From an uncultured Agathobaculum sp. (GTDB taxonomy: Bacteria > Bacillota > Clostridia > Oscillospirales > Butyricicoccaceae): a stretch of DNA of 64,000 bases. The DNA is taken from contig CALWUJ010000002.1 of assembly GCA_944384725.1 (NCBI GenBank), positions 78,437 to 142,436 of the forward strand, given 5' to 3'. The notes under the pieces were generated by a model. It searched no databases. It had not been told where the DNA came from and worked only from the letters and a program-made list of their open reading frames with translations. A program made the position numbers and the translations under genes. Below, piece by piece: positions 1-7,631 of this stretch (positions within the stretch are counted from its first letter, which is position 1; the number at the start of each line of letters is the position of its first letter).

Positions 1-299
1 CGACTGAGGCGATCTTGACCGGTTCGGGCGACGAGCGGTATGTGTTTGTGGTGGACGATTTCGGAGAAGGCGACACTGCCACGCGCGTAACAGTAGAGAC
101 TGGTTTGGTCAGCAAAACGAATACCGAGATTCTGTCCGGCCTTGCCGAGGGCGACCGCGTAGTGGTCAAGGGGCAATCCTATCTGTCGGACGGCGCGGCG
201 GTGCGCGTGGTGTCCGGCGAGGACGACGCATCCGCTGATGATACCGCGGCGGGCGTCACCGATGGCAACGCGGATGCCGCAGCGGACGGGGAGGGCTGA
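1..299 (+). CDS. RND efflux periplasmic-adaptor subunit, C-terminal fragment
   Basis: Only the C-terminal ~98 residues are inside the window; the reading frame is open from the first base and stops at 297-299. The fragment has the membrane-proximal beta-barrel and tail pattern of HlyD/AcrA-type adaptors (a segment on increasing expression of 'VETGLVSKTNTEILSGLAEGD' type, of which 'GLAEGDRVVVKG' is characteristic), followed by an Asp/Ala-rich tail. It lies 7 bp upstream of an RND pump and is surely co-transcribed with it. The adaptor would link the pump to the outside of the cytoplasmic membrane; the substrate is unknown. Confidence 0.8.
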   Translation, partial: TEAILTGSGDERYVFVVDDFGEGDTATRVTVETGLVSKTNTEILSGLAEGDRVVVKGQSYLSDGAAVRVVSGEDDASADDTAAGVTDGNADAAADGEG

Positions 300-306
300 T
301 ACCCCT

Positions 307-3300
307 ATGAGAATCGCGGAAAACTGTATCAAACACAACGTTATGACCATTCTGGCGTACATACTGGTCATTGTGTTTGGCTTTTATTGCTTTCAATTGC
401 TGCCGCTGGCGCTCATGCCGGATATGGAGTTGCCGGTGGCGATCGTCTATTCGACCTATTCGGGCGCGGGGCCGGAGGATATCGAGCAGCAGGTGACACG
501 ACCGCTTGAGTCCGCCTGCGCGGGTCTGGCGGGTTTGGAAACGCTCAGCTCGACCTCGGCGGAAAACATGTCCATGGTCATCGTGCAGTTTGCCTACGGC
601 ACCGATCTGGATGAGGCCATGACCGACATGCGCGACAAGGTCGATCAGGCCAAAGCCATGCTGCCGGAGGATGCATCCGACCCGACCGTCATGTCGATTG
701 ATATTGATTCGATGCCGGTCATCATGGTTGCGCTGCGCGGCAGCGATCTGGCAAGCCTGCAATCGCTGGCGGAAGAGGAGATCGCACCCGCGCTCGAACG
801 ACTGGACGGCGTGGCTTCGGTGGATATTTCGGGCGGCTATGAAAATGAAGTGGCGGTCAAAACCGATGCGGCGCGTTTGAAGGGTTATAATCTGACGGTC
901 AGTTCGGTGGCGCAGCAGCTGGGCGCGGACAATATGGCCGTGCCGGGCGGTGAGCTGAACAGCGGCTCGCAGACCCTGTCCGTGCGCACAGACGGCGAAT
1001 ATCAGTCGATTGACGACGTGAAAAACGCGCTGATTGCGCTGCCGGCGGGCGGCACGGTGCGCTTAAATCAAATCGCAGACGTTTCCTTGCAGCCCAAGGA
1101 CCGCGATGCGCTGGCCAAAGTCAACGGTGAGGAATGCCTGATGCTGTCGGTCAACAAGCAGTCCGGCTCGAACACGGTCGAAATTGCCAACCGTGCCAAG
1201 GCGCAGCTTGACACGTTGACCGCAAATAACGGCGCGCTGGAGTGGGATCTGGTTATGGACCAGTCCGACTACATCAACATGACGGTGGATAACGCTATGA
1301 GCAACATCTGGATGGGTGTGCTGTTCGCGGCGATCGTACTGCTGGTGTTCCTGCGCGACTTCGGTGCGACACTCGCGATTGCGATTGCGATGCCGTGCTG
1401 CATTTTGTTCACCTTCCTGCTGATGTTTGCGCTGGATATCACACTCAATATCATGTCACTGGGCGGTATTGCGCTGGGTGTCGGTATGATCGTGGATAAC
1501 TCGATCGTCGTGCTGGAAAACGTGTTCCATTATCGGGCGGACGGTTACGACCGCTGGGAGTCCTGTGTCAAGGGCACGCATGAGGTCGTGCTTTCGGTCA
1601 CAGCGTCCACGCTGACCACCATTGCCGTGTTCCTGCCGATTGGTCTGTCCGGCGGTTTGACCGGCATGATGTTCAAGGAATTCTGTATTACGATTGTAGC
1701 GCTGTTGTCCTCCTCGCTGCTGATTTCGCTGACGCTCGTGCCGCTTCTGTGCTATATCTTGCTGGATCGCGGCGGCGTGCACCGGCTATCGACCGCAGCG
1801 CCGGGCCTGCGCGAGCAGGTCATCGCGGATAAGCCCGCGATCCGGCTGTACAAAAAGATTCTCAAGTTGTTTATCACGCGCCGCTGGATCGGTATTGCGG
1901 TGACTGCGTGCATCTGCTTGGTTTCCATTGTCAGCATCGTGGCAGCAGGCGCGGAGCTGATCCCCGAGATGGATCAGGGTCAGGTGGATATTTCGGTCGG
2001 CATGCCCAGCGGCTCTACGATGGAGGAAACCGCCGCGATTCAGGATCGCATTGTCACGATCGCGGAGCAGACCGTGCCCGAAATGGATTTGATCTATTAC
2101 AGCACGGGCAGTTCGACTTCGATCATGTCCAGTGCGTCCGGGTCAAGCGTGACCCTCATGCTCAAGTCGGTCGATGAGCGTGACCGCTCTGCCGCACAGG
2201 TCGCCGCGCAGCTGCGCCGCGATTTGGCGGACATCGCGGGCTGTGAGATCACGGTGTCGGATGCCGGCATGATGGTGATGGACAGCGGCTCGGATATCAG
2301 CGTGCAGCTGTCCGGCAAGGATTACGATACGCTTACGGAAACAGCAGCCGATCTGGCGCGCAAAATCGAGGCGCTGCCGGATGCGGTCAATGTCGAATCC
2401 TCGTCAGGCGATCAGGTGCCGCGTGTGGCGATCAAGGTCAACCGCGAAAATGCGTCTCGCTTCGGGTTGACGGCCGCTTCCATCGGCACGCTGGTGCGCG
2501 GTGAGCTGACCGGCTCGGTGGCAACCACGCTGCGCATGGGCGGCGATGAATACGATGTGACGATCTCGGGCGACGAGACGCTCACGCAGGATATGGATGC
2601 GCTCAAATCCTTGCAGCTGCCCGCGCCGACCGGCGGCACGGTGCCGCTGTCCATGGTGGCGGATGTGTATACCGAGCTGTCGCCGCAGTCGATCTCGCGC
2701 ATCAACCAATATGCGACAGTCACCATCACGGGTGAGACCGAGTCGGGTGACAGCGTTGGCATCATGCAGCAGGTCAATGACCTGATCGCGAACTACGCGA
2801 TGCCTGAGGGTGTCGAGGTGGAAAACGGCGATACATCCGCTTCCAGCATCGAGGAAACGACCAAGTCGCTGATGACAGCGCTGATGGTGGCGATTTTGCT
2901 GGTTTACTTCATTCTGGCCAGCCAGTTCAACTCGTTTATGCTGCCGGTGGCCATTATGCTGATTTTGCCGATCGGCTTGCTCGGCTCGCTGCTGATGCTG
3001 TGGCCGACCGGAAACAAGGTGTCCATGGTGGCGCTGCTGGCGGTTATCATTCTTGCCGGTACGGTGGTCAACTCGTCGATCGTACTGGTGGACTATATCT
3101 TGCAGCGCCGTGAACGGGGCGAGGATAAGAATACGGCTATTCTCAACGCCTGCCCGCGCCGCGTGCGGCCCGTGCTGATGACCGCGCTGACAACCATTCT
3201 CGGCTTGGTGCCGATGGTGTTCTCGGGCGGCGAAGGCTCGGAAATGATGAAGCCGATGGGCGTGGTGATGATGACCGGCATGGTGATTTCCACGGTGGCA

Positions 3301-3426
3301 ACACTGTTTATCACACCGGTGTATTATTCGCTGACCGACGGTCTGGCTGAACGTGTGAAAAAGCACTTTCATCGCCCGAAAAAAGAACGGCATTGGCTCA
3401 AAAAGTTGAAAAAAGGCGGGGAATGA
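307..3426 (+). CDS. RND family efflux pump (AcrB/HAE1-like, SwrC-type)
   Basis: This is a 1039-residue proton-driven exporter of the RND superfamily, a full-length family member with two repeats, each made of a first membrane helix, a large extracytoplasmic porter domain and a bundle of helices. The TM4 motif reads GMIVDNSIVVLEN, with Asp397 at the position of AcrB Asp407 and Asn398 where AcrB has the second Asp, a variant common outside Proteobacteria. The second half has the matching 'VVNSSIVLVDY' segment. I chose ATG 307 (MRIAENC), right after the adaptor stop, because the upstream extension to 238 overlaps the adaptor and has no pump-like sequence. Drugs, surfactins or lipids are possible substrates; the sequence does not decide. 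Confidence 0.93.
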   Translation: MRIAENCIKHNVMTILAYILVIVFGFYCFQLLPLALMPDMELPVAIVYSTYSGAGPEDIEQQVTRPLESACAGLAGLETLSSTSAENMSMVIVQFAYGTDLDEAMTDMRDKVDQAKAMLPEDASDPTVMSIDIDSMPVIMVALRGSDLASLQSLAEEEIAPALERLDGVASVDISGGYENEVAVKTDAARLKGYNLTVSSVAQQLGADNMAVPGGELNSGSQTLSVRTDGEYQSIDDVKNALIALPAGGTVRLNQIADVSLQPKDRDALAKVNGEECLMLSVNKQSGSNTVEIANRAKAQLDTLTANNGALEWDLVMDQSDYINMTVDNAMSNIWMGVLFAAIVLLVFLRDFGATLAIAIAMPCCILFTFLLMFALDITLNIMSLGGIALGVGMIVDNSIVVLENVFHYRADGYDRWESCVKGTHEVVLSVTASTLTTIAVFLPIGLSGGLTGMMFKEFCITIVALLSSSLLISLTLVPLLCYILLDRGGVHRLSTAAPGLREQVIADKPAIRLYKKILKLFITRRWIGIAVTACICLVSIVSIVAAGAELIPEMDQGQVDISVGMPSGSTMEETAAIQDRIVTIAEQTVPEMDLIYYSTGSSTSIMSSASGSSVTLMLKSVDERDRSAAQVAAQLRRDLADIAGCEITVSDAGMMVMDSGSDISVQLSGKDYDTLTETAADLARKIEALPDAVNVESSSGDQVPRVAIKVNRENASRFGLTAASIGTLVRGELTGSVATTLRMGGDEYDVTISGDETLTQDMDALKSLQLPAPTGGTVPLSMVADVYTELSPQSISRINQYATVTITGETESGDSVGIMQQVNDLIANYAMPEGVEVENGDTSASSIEETTKSLMTALMVAILLVYFILASQFNSFMLPVAIMLILPIGLLGSLLMLWPTGNKVSMVALLAVIILAGTVVNSSIVLVDYILQRRERGEDKNTAILNACPRRVRPVLMTALTTILGLVPMVFSGGEGSEMMKPMGVVMMTGMVISTVATLFITPVYYSLTDGLAERVKKHFHRPKKERHWLKKLKKGGE

Positions 3427-3449
3427 CGAAAATTTCGCATAATTGACCG

Positions 3450-3478
3450 TTGCAATTTTGCGCCGGATACGGTATGAT
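3450..3478 (+). promoter_or_regulatory. Sigma-A type promoter for the lipoprotein gene
   Basis: TTGCAA at 3450-3455, a 17-bp spacer and TATGAT at 3473-3478. The transcript would begin with a stable hairpin, GGCGGC (3482-3487) pairing with GCCGCC (3503-3508) with an inner CGC/GCG pair. This hairpin could also help end transcription from the efflux operon, but it has no T tract. Confidence 0.5.
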
Positions 3479-3548
3479 TAAGGCGGCATCGCAGGGAGCG
3501 GTGCCGCCTGATTTGTTGAGGAAGAGAAGAGAGAGGGAGGCGGGCAGA

Positions 3549-4271
3549 ATGAAACGATCGTTTGCCATGGTGGTGCTCGGCACCCTGCTTTTATCCGGAT
3601 GCACACAGCAGACCGATGTGATGGAGCCGACGGCGGAGGAGGCGGCAAAGGTCAATCCGCAAACGCAGGCGTTGGAGGCGGCGGCACAGGCGGGGCTGCT
3701 CAGTGAGGATACAGCAGTTGGCCTGAGTGAGCAGGAGGCGCTGCAGCAGGTTGCCGGAGGCGTGGACGAGACGGAGTATGTGGTAGAAGCAACGGAGGAA
3801 ACGCTTTCCGTCGGCACAGATGCAGCGTCGGCGCGCGAATACTATGTATTTGTGGTAAGCGATGACACGGGACGCACGGTTGGCAAGGTGGCAGTGGATC
3901 GGGAAAACGGCGAAAAATACAACTACCTCGGAGACGGCGTACTGGATGATTATGCGACTTTTCCACTGTATGACGCTGAGGCCGAACAGCACAAGGGCTG
4001 GCCGGGCAGCTATGTCAGTCCGACGGGGATGACGCTGACCGTTACACAGGAGGAAGAAACCGAAATTGTGTATTGCTTTTCTGACGGTACAGAGGGCGTG
4101 GCTGTGGTCAACGGTGAGACAGCCAAATCTGCAGATGAGCAAATGAATTTCCTGCTCGCGGATGGGATCGTGACCGTCGCCGGCGGAGGGTTCACAGGGA
4201 ATTATACTGTCCTTGTGGAAAACGATGCATCGACAGAGAATCAGGACACCGCAGAAACGAAAACAGAATAA
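3549..4271 (+). CDS. Putative lipoprotein
   Basis: A 240-residue protein with a lipoprotein signal peptide: positive MKRS start, hydrophobic core and the lipobox LLLSGC, so Cys18 should be acylated and the protein anchored outside the membrane. The mature part is acidic and Ala/Glu/Thr-rich, with a central region (about residues 60-150) rich in short beta-like segments that may be a PepSY-like fold ('VGKVAVDRENGEKYNYLGD'). I do not recognise a specific family. The start at 3549 is preceded by a purine-rich GAGAGGGAGGCGGG Shine-Dalgarno region; the longer in-frame form from 3450 would begin inside the promoter. Confidence 0.75.
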   Translation: MKRSFAMVVLGTLLLSGCTQQTDVMEPTAEEAAKVNPQTQALEAAAQAGLLSEDTAVGLSEQEALQQVAGGVDETEYVVEATEETLSVGTDAASAREYYVFVVSDDTGRTVGKVAVDRENGEKYNYLGDGVLDDYATFPLYDAEAEQHKGWPGSYVSPTGMTLTVTQEEETEIVYCFSDGTEGVAVVNGETAKSADEQMNFLLADGIVTVAGGGFTGNYTVLVENDASTENQDTAETKTE

Positions 4272-4278
4272 GAAAAAT

Positions 4279-4318
4279 GCAAAGCCGCAGGACCTATGTC
4301 CTGCGGCTTTGCCATGCT
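4279..4318. terminator. Terminator between convergent genes
   Basis: A perfect 15-bp stem (4279-4293 with 4298-4312) around a 4-base loop. The T tract (TTTTTCTT) is on the minus strand side, so it mainly ends the spoIIQ-like transcript; it also lies 7 bp beyond the lipoprotein stop. Confidence 0.85.
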
Positions 4319-4325
4319 TTGCAGT

Positions 4326-5099
4326 TTATTCGACTTCGCTTTCGCCCAACAGTTCGAGCACGTCCACCGGCGTGCCTGCGCGGGCGGTTTCCACATGCAG
4401 ATGCGGACCGAGCGCCGCTTCCGCGTCGATGGTTTCCGCAATCGTGCCGATCGCTTCGCCTGCGGCAACGGCCTGTCCTTCTGCCACGCGCACATCGGTC
4501 ACGCTGCAGTAGGTCGAGGTCAGGTCGGCATCATGCGAGATCGTGACGCAGGTGCCGTATAAACCGTCTTGGATGACCTTTTGCACGGTGCCGTCGGTCA
4601 GTGCCATCACGGTTTCCCCGGCTTCTGCAGCAAAATCTGTGCCGGTGTGCACGCGCCAGTCACCAAAGGTCGGCTGGAACAGCAGTTCATCGCTGGAAAA
4701 CGGCGTGATGACTGCGCCGGAAACCGGACGCACATAAACCGGAGCAGATACCGTTTCCACCGGAGCGGGCGCGGACTCCTCGGTTTCAGCGGCTGTATCT
4801 TCGGTTTCTTCCGGCTGAGCTGCTTCGTCCTTGTCCTCATCCGTCGGCTCGGTTTCGTCTGTCTCGTCGTTCTCACCTGTGTCCTCGGACAGCACCGGCG
4901 TGTCCTCGGTCAGGTCGGGCAGTGTCTCCGCAGGTGTGACAATGGGCAGGCTGGCCTGTGTTTCATCCTCTGCGGGCGCGGTGGCGTCCGACCAGAGCAC
5001 CCACGCGGATGCCGCGATAATCAGGGCACAGACGGTCAGAATGGTGTAGAAGCCGCGGGTCGAAAGGACTGCGGTATGTTTGGAATTGTATTGTTTCAT
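4326..5099 (-). CDS. spoIIQ: SpoIIQ-like LytM (M23) endopeptidase-domain protein
   Basis: A 257-residue protein with one N-terminal membrane helix (about 17-37), a long acidic Thr/Glu/Asp linker (about 40-118) and a C-terminal M23/LytM domain (about 125-250). The zinc-binding residues are all present: H151 and D155 in HTGTD, and H233/H235 in GPHLHVE. Position directly downstream of spoIID on the same strand is the arrangement seen for SpoIIQ in clostridia, where it forms the forespore side of the engulfment channel and can cleave peptidoglycan. Unlike B. subtilis SpoIIQ the metal site is intact, so it may be an active enzyme. The gene name rests on context; another sporulation M23 protein is possible. 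Confidence 0.75.
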   Translation of the reverse strand: MKQYNSKHTAVLSTRGFYTILTVCALIIAASAWVLWSDATAPAEDETQASLPIVTPAETLPDLTEDTPVLSEDTGENDETDETEPTDEDKDEAAQPEETEDTAAETEESAPAPVETVSAPVYVRPVSGAVITPFSSDELLFQPTFGDWRVHTGTDFAAEAGETVMALTDGTVQKVIQDGLYGTCVTISHDADLTSTYCSVTDVRVAEGQAVAAGEAIGTIAETIDAEAALGPHLHVETARAGTPVDVLELLGESEVE

Positions 5100-5145
5100 A
5101 TCCCTTTACCTCCGTTTTTACCAGTATGACCGTGGAGGAAAAGGT

Positions 5146-6114
5146 TTATACATGGCCAAGCACAGTATCCGGATAATAATGCGATAAAATTTCGGTATAA
5201 TCCGCGTTCTGCTCGGCCATGTACTTTGCGCCATATTGCGACAGGCCGACGCCATGGCCATAGCCGATGGTGTGGAACGTGATGCTGTCGTCTGTGGTGG
5301 TGATCGTGAAGTTGGTCGATTGCAGGCCAAACAGTTCGCGCACGGCGGTCCCTTCCACGGTGACGCCGCCGAGCTTGATTGTGATGATCCCGCCCGCATC
5401 CGAGCGGTCAGAAGCTTTGAACCAGTCGCTTGGCGCGCCGGATACATCCGCGGAGGGAAATGCTTCCGCTACTTTTGTGCGAAACTCGTCTGCGGAGACG
5501 GTGACCGCCGCTTCATAGCCGCTGTAAGCCGTGCCGCCCGGGCTGACCACGCTTTGCAGATAGGGCACATCCTCGCCCCATACGTCGCGCGCGGCTTCGG
5601 TGCGCGGGCCACTGACGCAATGGAACACGGCTGCAATCGGCGCGCCGTCATAGGTCAGGATCTCGCCTTCCGTGTCCTGTACTGCCTGCTGTACGCGAGA
5701 CAGATCGCTGCCGGATGCAGTTTCCACTGCGATATCGCGATAAGCAGCGCAGTGATGGTAGTCATCGCAGACATCTGCTTCGGGATGCGCGGCGGGACGG
5801 CCCGATGCCATTTTATAGACCGCATAAGTACGCGCAGCGACCGCCTGCGCACGGATCGCATCAAGCGGGAAGTCATTGGGGATCTCCGCCGCCACCACAC
5901 CGGCAACATATTCCTCCAGCGGCAGCGTGGTGGGCTGGTTGTCAATCAAAATCGTGACGGTGGAGTAATCGTCGGTAAGAGCAGTTTCCGTTGCAGTCGG
6001 TGCAGAAGCGGGTGCGGTTGCGCCGGGTTCCGGCTCGCTGTCGTATAGCAAAAGCGCGGGCGCAAGATATAATGCCATCACAAGCCCACATCCGGTGAGC
6101 AGCAGTTTACGCAT
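5146..6114 (-). CDS. spoIID: Stage II sporulation protein D (peptidoglycan lytic transglycosylase)
   Basis: A 322-residue SpoIID/LytB-family protein. It has an N-terminal membrane anchor (about 4-24) and the family core LPLEEYVAGVVAAEIP with the likely catalytic Glu77, followed by DAIRAQAVAARTYA. The end is typical: GHGVGLSQYGAKYMAEQN, then HYYPDT. SpoIID removes stem-peptide-free glycan strands and drives engulfment of the forespore with SpoIIM and SpoIIP; neither is in the window. Forty-six bp separate it from the spoIIQ-like gene downstream. Confidence 0.93.
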   Translation of the reverse strand: MRKLLLTGCGLVMALYLAPALLLYDSEPEPGATAPASAPTATETALTDDYSTVTILIDNQPTTLPLEEYVAGVVAAEIPNDFPLDAIRAQAVAARTYAVYKMASGRPAAHPEADVCDDYHHCAAYRDIAVETASGSDLSRVQQAVQDTEGEILTYDGAPIAAVFHCVSGPRTEAARDVWGEDVPYLQSVVSPGGTAYSGYEAAVTVSADEFRTKVAEAFPSADVSGAPSDWFKASDRSDAGGIITIKLGGVTVEGTAVRELFGLQSTNFTITTTDDSITFHTIGYGHGVGLSQYGAKYMAEQNADYTEILSHYYPDTVLGHV

Positions 6115-6137
6115 GTCCGAAGCCTCCTCTCTCCGAT

Positions 6138-6166
6138 AGTATATGCGGGTTCAAAAATTGATAGCA
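6138..6166 (-). promoter_or_regulatory. Possible sigma-E promoter of spoIID
   Basis: On the minus strand, 24 bp upstream of the spoIID start, CATATACT (6138-6145) resembles the sigma-E -10 consensus CATACANT. TATC stands 14 bp upstream, the usual sigma-E spacing, but the -35 match is weak. Sigma-E control of spoIID is established in B. subtilis. Confidence 0.4.
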
Positions 6167-6185
6167 CACCAAATGTAGGCGGATG

Positions 6186-6214
6186 TTGACAAGGCTTCCG
6201 ATATATTGTATTAT
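6186..6214 (+). promoter_or_regulatory. Sigma-A promoter of the SOS-boxed operon
   Basis: A consensus -35 TTGACA (6186-6191), a 17-bp spacer and TATTAT (6209-6214). Such a strong promoter suggests that the operon is normally held off by a repressor; a LexA box lies just downstream. Confidence 0.8.
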
Positions 6215-6229
6215 AGAAAACAAGAAATA

Positions 6230-6243
6230 CGAACAAATGTTCG
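6230..6243 (+). promoter_or_regulatory. LexA/DinR SOS box
   Basis: CGAACAAATGTTCG is a perfect match to the Gram-positive LexA operator CGAACRNRYGTTCG and is palindromic in its outer bases. It starts 15 bp after the -10 box, so bound LexA would cover the early transcribed region and block the promoter. It precedes the first ATG of the operon by 21 bp. Confidence 0.8.
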
Positions 6244-6264
6244 AAATGAGTAAGGAGGCATGCT

Positions 6265-6501
6265 ATGCAGCTGCAAGAAATGGCAAGGGAGTACCGGTCC
6301 AACACAGCGCTTCTGGAGCTGCGATTGAAGCAATTGCAAACGGCGCGGCGCCATGCGGGGCAGAATGAGGTGCGATACCGCCTCAAACAGCGGATCAACT
6401 GTTTGCAGGCGATGATCAACGAAAACCGCAAAACGACTTTTGTGCTGGAACACTATCATGACAAAGGAGGAAATGCGCATGAAAACAGGAAGATTGTCTG
6501 A
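6265..6501 (+). CDS. Small helical protein, first gene of SOS-boxed operon
   Basis: A 78-residue basic, highly helical protein (leucine and glutamine rich: LLELRLKQLQTARR), probably a short coiled coil. It has no recognisable catalytic motif and I do not know its family. The start is well supported: AAGGAGG at 6252-6258 lies 6 bp before ATG 6265. It is the first gene after a strong promoter with a LexA box and its end overlaps the next gene by 23 bp, so the two are translated together. The last residues derive from the region that also holds the next gene's ribosome binding site. Confidence 0.7.
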   Translation: MQLQEMAREYRSNTALLELRLKQLQTARRHAGQNEVRYRLKQRINCLQAMINENRKTTFVLEHYHDKGGNAHENRKIV

Positions 6502-6796
6502 TCAGGCGGCGGATTACGCAGCGTATGAGCGGTACATGGCGGAACTGGGCGAGGATGACAGCGCATTTCGCGCCAAGTTCCGCGAGGCGTTTTTTCATGC
6601 GCTGCAAGAGCAGTTGACTGCGCGGCAATATGAAGTGCTGTGGATGAGCGAGGTGGAAGGGCTTTCGGGCAAGGAAATCGCTTACCATCTGGGCATCAGC
6701 CAGTCGGCGGTATCGCGCCATTTGGCACGGGGCAAAAAGCGGCTGCGCATTCTGCTGGCCTATAATTTGGAGCTGCGGAACAATGCGTTTGCATAA
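6479..6796 (+). CDS. Sigma-70 region 4-like HTH protein
   Basis: A 105-residue protein whose C-terminal half is a sigma region 4 helix-turn-helix: LTARQYEVLWMSEVEGLSGKEIA, then LGISQSAVSRHLARGKKRLR. It lacks a region 2, so it is either a stand-alone DNA-binding regulator of the ArpU/YvrI-like kind or a partial sigma factor that works with another subunit. ATG 6479 is preferred because GGAGG at 6466-6470 is 8 bp upstream; ATG 6473 would be too close and ATG 6458 precedes the site. The LexA box upstream suggests induction by DNA damage, as known for the sigma factor UviA of Clostridium perfringens, though no close kinship is claimed. Confidence 0.75.
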   Translation: MKTGRLSDQAADYAAYERYMAELGEDDSAFRAKFREAFFHALQEQLTARQYEVLWMSEVEGLSGKEIAYHLGISQSAVSRHLARGKKRLRILLAYNLELRNNAFA

Positions 6797-6850
6797 ACCG
6801 TCTGTTTTGCGCCGCAGACTGCGTGGAGAACAGTATACGCCATATGGGCA

Positions 6851-6889
6851 TAAAAAAAACGCCTTCGGCGGCAAAATGCTCCGAAGGCG
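6851..6889 (-). terminator. Minus-strand terminator (distal)
   Basis: CGCCTTCGG (6860-6868) pairs with CCGAAGGCG (6881-6889). Read on the minus strand it is followed by eight T residues (6852-6859). No minus-strand protein gene precedes it; it can only serve the candidate ncRNA. It may also act as a weaker plus-strand terminator for the gene ending at 6796. Confidence 0.65.
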
Positions 6890-6900
6890 CAGCGGCAGGC

Positions 6901-7009
6901 AAAAAAAGAACGCGACATCAGGCCGCGCTATTGCACCGCCCCGTCGCGTGTCTTTAGCAATAAATAAAAACGGCTTCAAGCGAAAGTTGTTCAGCTGTCC
7001 ACCGAGGAT
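6901..7009 (-). ncRNA. Candidate independently transcribed ncRNA, minus strand
   Basis: A minus-strand promoter (TTGTCC at 7040-7045, 18-bp spacer, TATAAT at 7016-7021) is followed by ~109 nt without a credible ORF. These end in a hairpin ACGCGAC (6910-6916) with GTCGCGT (6943-6949) and the T-rich run TTCTTTTTTT (6901-6910). A second terminator follows at 6851-6889, which would give a ~158-nt form. The 5' part can form CCA/TGG and other short stems. It does not carry the SRP RNA GGAA loop domain, nor could I fold a 6S-like closing stem by eye. The family is unknown. Confidence 0.45.
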
Positions 7010-7015
7010 GGTAGA

Positions 7016-7045
7016 ATTATAGCACTGCCGCAGTTCTTGGGACAA
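7016..7045 (-). promoter_or_regulatory. Minus-strand promoter of candidate ncRNA
   Basis: Consensus -10 TATAAT (7016-7021) with TTGTCC (7040-7045) 18 bp upstream, reading towards 6901. No minus-strand coding gene lies downstream before spoIID, more than 700 bp away, whose own promoter region intervenes. Confidence 0.55.
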
Positions 7046-7158
7046 GATGAAAAATCGACAAAATCTTGTTCACAATTTGTTCATAATTGTACAATTCGAC
7101 AGAATGCCTAAAGAAAAGTGCAAAAAAGAGGCGAAGTAAATAAAAAATAAGAAATTGC

Positions 7159-7187
7159 TTTACAAATTCGTGTAAGCATGGTATCAT
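7159..7187 (+). promoter_or_regulatory. rpsO promoter
   Basis: TTTACA (7159-7164), a 17-bp spacer and TATCAT (7182-7187), 126 bp before the rpsO start. Confidence 0.65.
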
Positions 7188-7194
7188 ATATTGT

Positions 7195-7312
7195 ACTTTC
7201 GCCCCGTGCTTAGCTGCCGGAATTCCGGGCATGTCCCTACCGTGCCCATTTCACCAGCCGCAGCCCAGCCTGTGGGTAAGTAAAAAATATAGTTTGAAAG
7301 GTGAAACACAAC
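7195..7312 (+). promoter_or_regulatory. rpsO 5' leader, possible S15 autoregulatory RNA
   Basis: A ~118-nt leader without an ORF, rich in short self-complementary blocks (CCGGAATTCCGG palindrome near 7217-7228, GGGCA/TGCCC, CAGCC/GGCTG-type pairings). In several bacteria S15 binds such leaders and represses its own translation; the structures differ between phyla, so this is a positional inference only. Confidence 0.35.
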
Positions 7313-7579
7313 ATGATCCGTAAGGAAGAAAAGACTGCTGTTATCGAAGCAAACCGCACCCATGCAACCGACACCGGTTCTCCGGAGGTTCAGGTAGCGA
7401 TCCTGACCGCGCGCATTCAGGAGCTGACCGAGCACCTGAAGGTTCACAAGAAGGACAACCACTCCCGCCGCGGCCTGCTCAAGATGGTTGGTCAGCGTCG
7501 TTCCATGCTGGCTTACCTGCAGAAGAAGGACATCAACCGCTATCGTGCGCTGATTGCCAAGCTCGGCATCCGTAAGTAA
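7313..7579 (+). CDS. rpsO: 30S ribosomal protein S15
   Basis: An 88-residue protein matching S15 throughout: [20 protein letters not shown] at the start, then [23 protein letters not shown] and [18 protein letters not shown], the residues that bind the 16S rRNA three-way junction. It is a primary binding protein for the 30S platform. ATG 7313 follows AAAGGTG; the in-frame ATG at 7301 has no Shine-Dalgarno site. It precedes pnp, the usual order in bacteria, with a terminator/attenuator between them. Confidence 0.97.
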   Translation: MIRKEEKTAVIEANRTHATDTGSPEVQVAILTARIQELTEHLKVHKKDNHSRRGLLKMVGQRRSMLAYLQKKDINRYRALIAKLGIRK

Positions 7580-7594
7580 GAAGAACAAGCAAAT

Positions 7595-7626
7595 AGGGGA
7601 GCAGTCTGCTCCCCTGTTTCTGTTTT
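7595..7626 (+). terminator. rpsO-pnp intergenic terminator or attenuator
   Basis: AGGGGAGCA (7595-7603), loop GTC, TGCTCCCCT (7607-7615), then GTTTCTGTTTTC. The T tract is interrupted, so partial read-through into pnp is likely. Confidence 0.7.
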
Positions 7627-7631
7627 CAAAA

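Noticed and set aside
6901-7009. 6S RNA or SRP RNA as identity of the minus-strand transcript
   Set aside because: I could not find the long closing stem with central bubble of 6S RNA nor the conserved SRP loop motif, so it is left unnamed.
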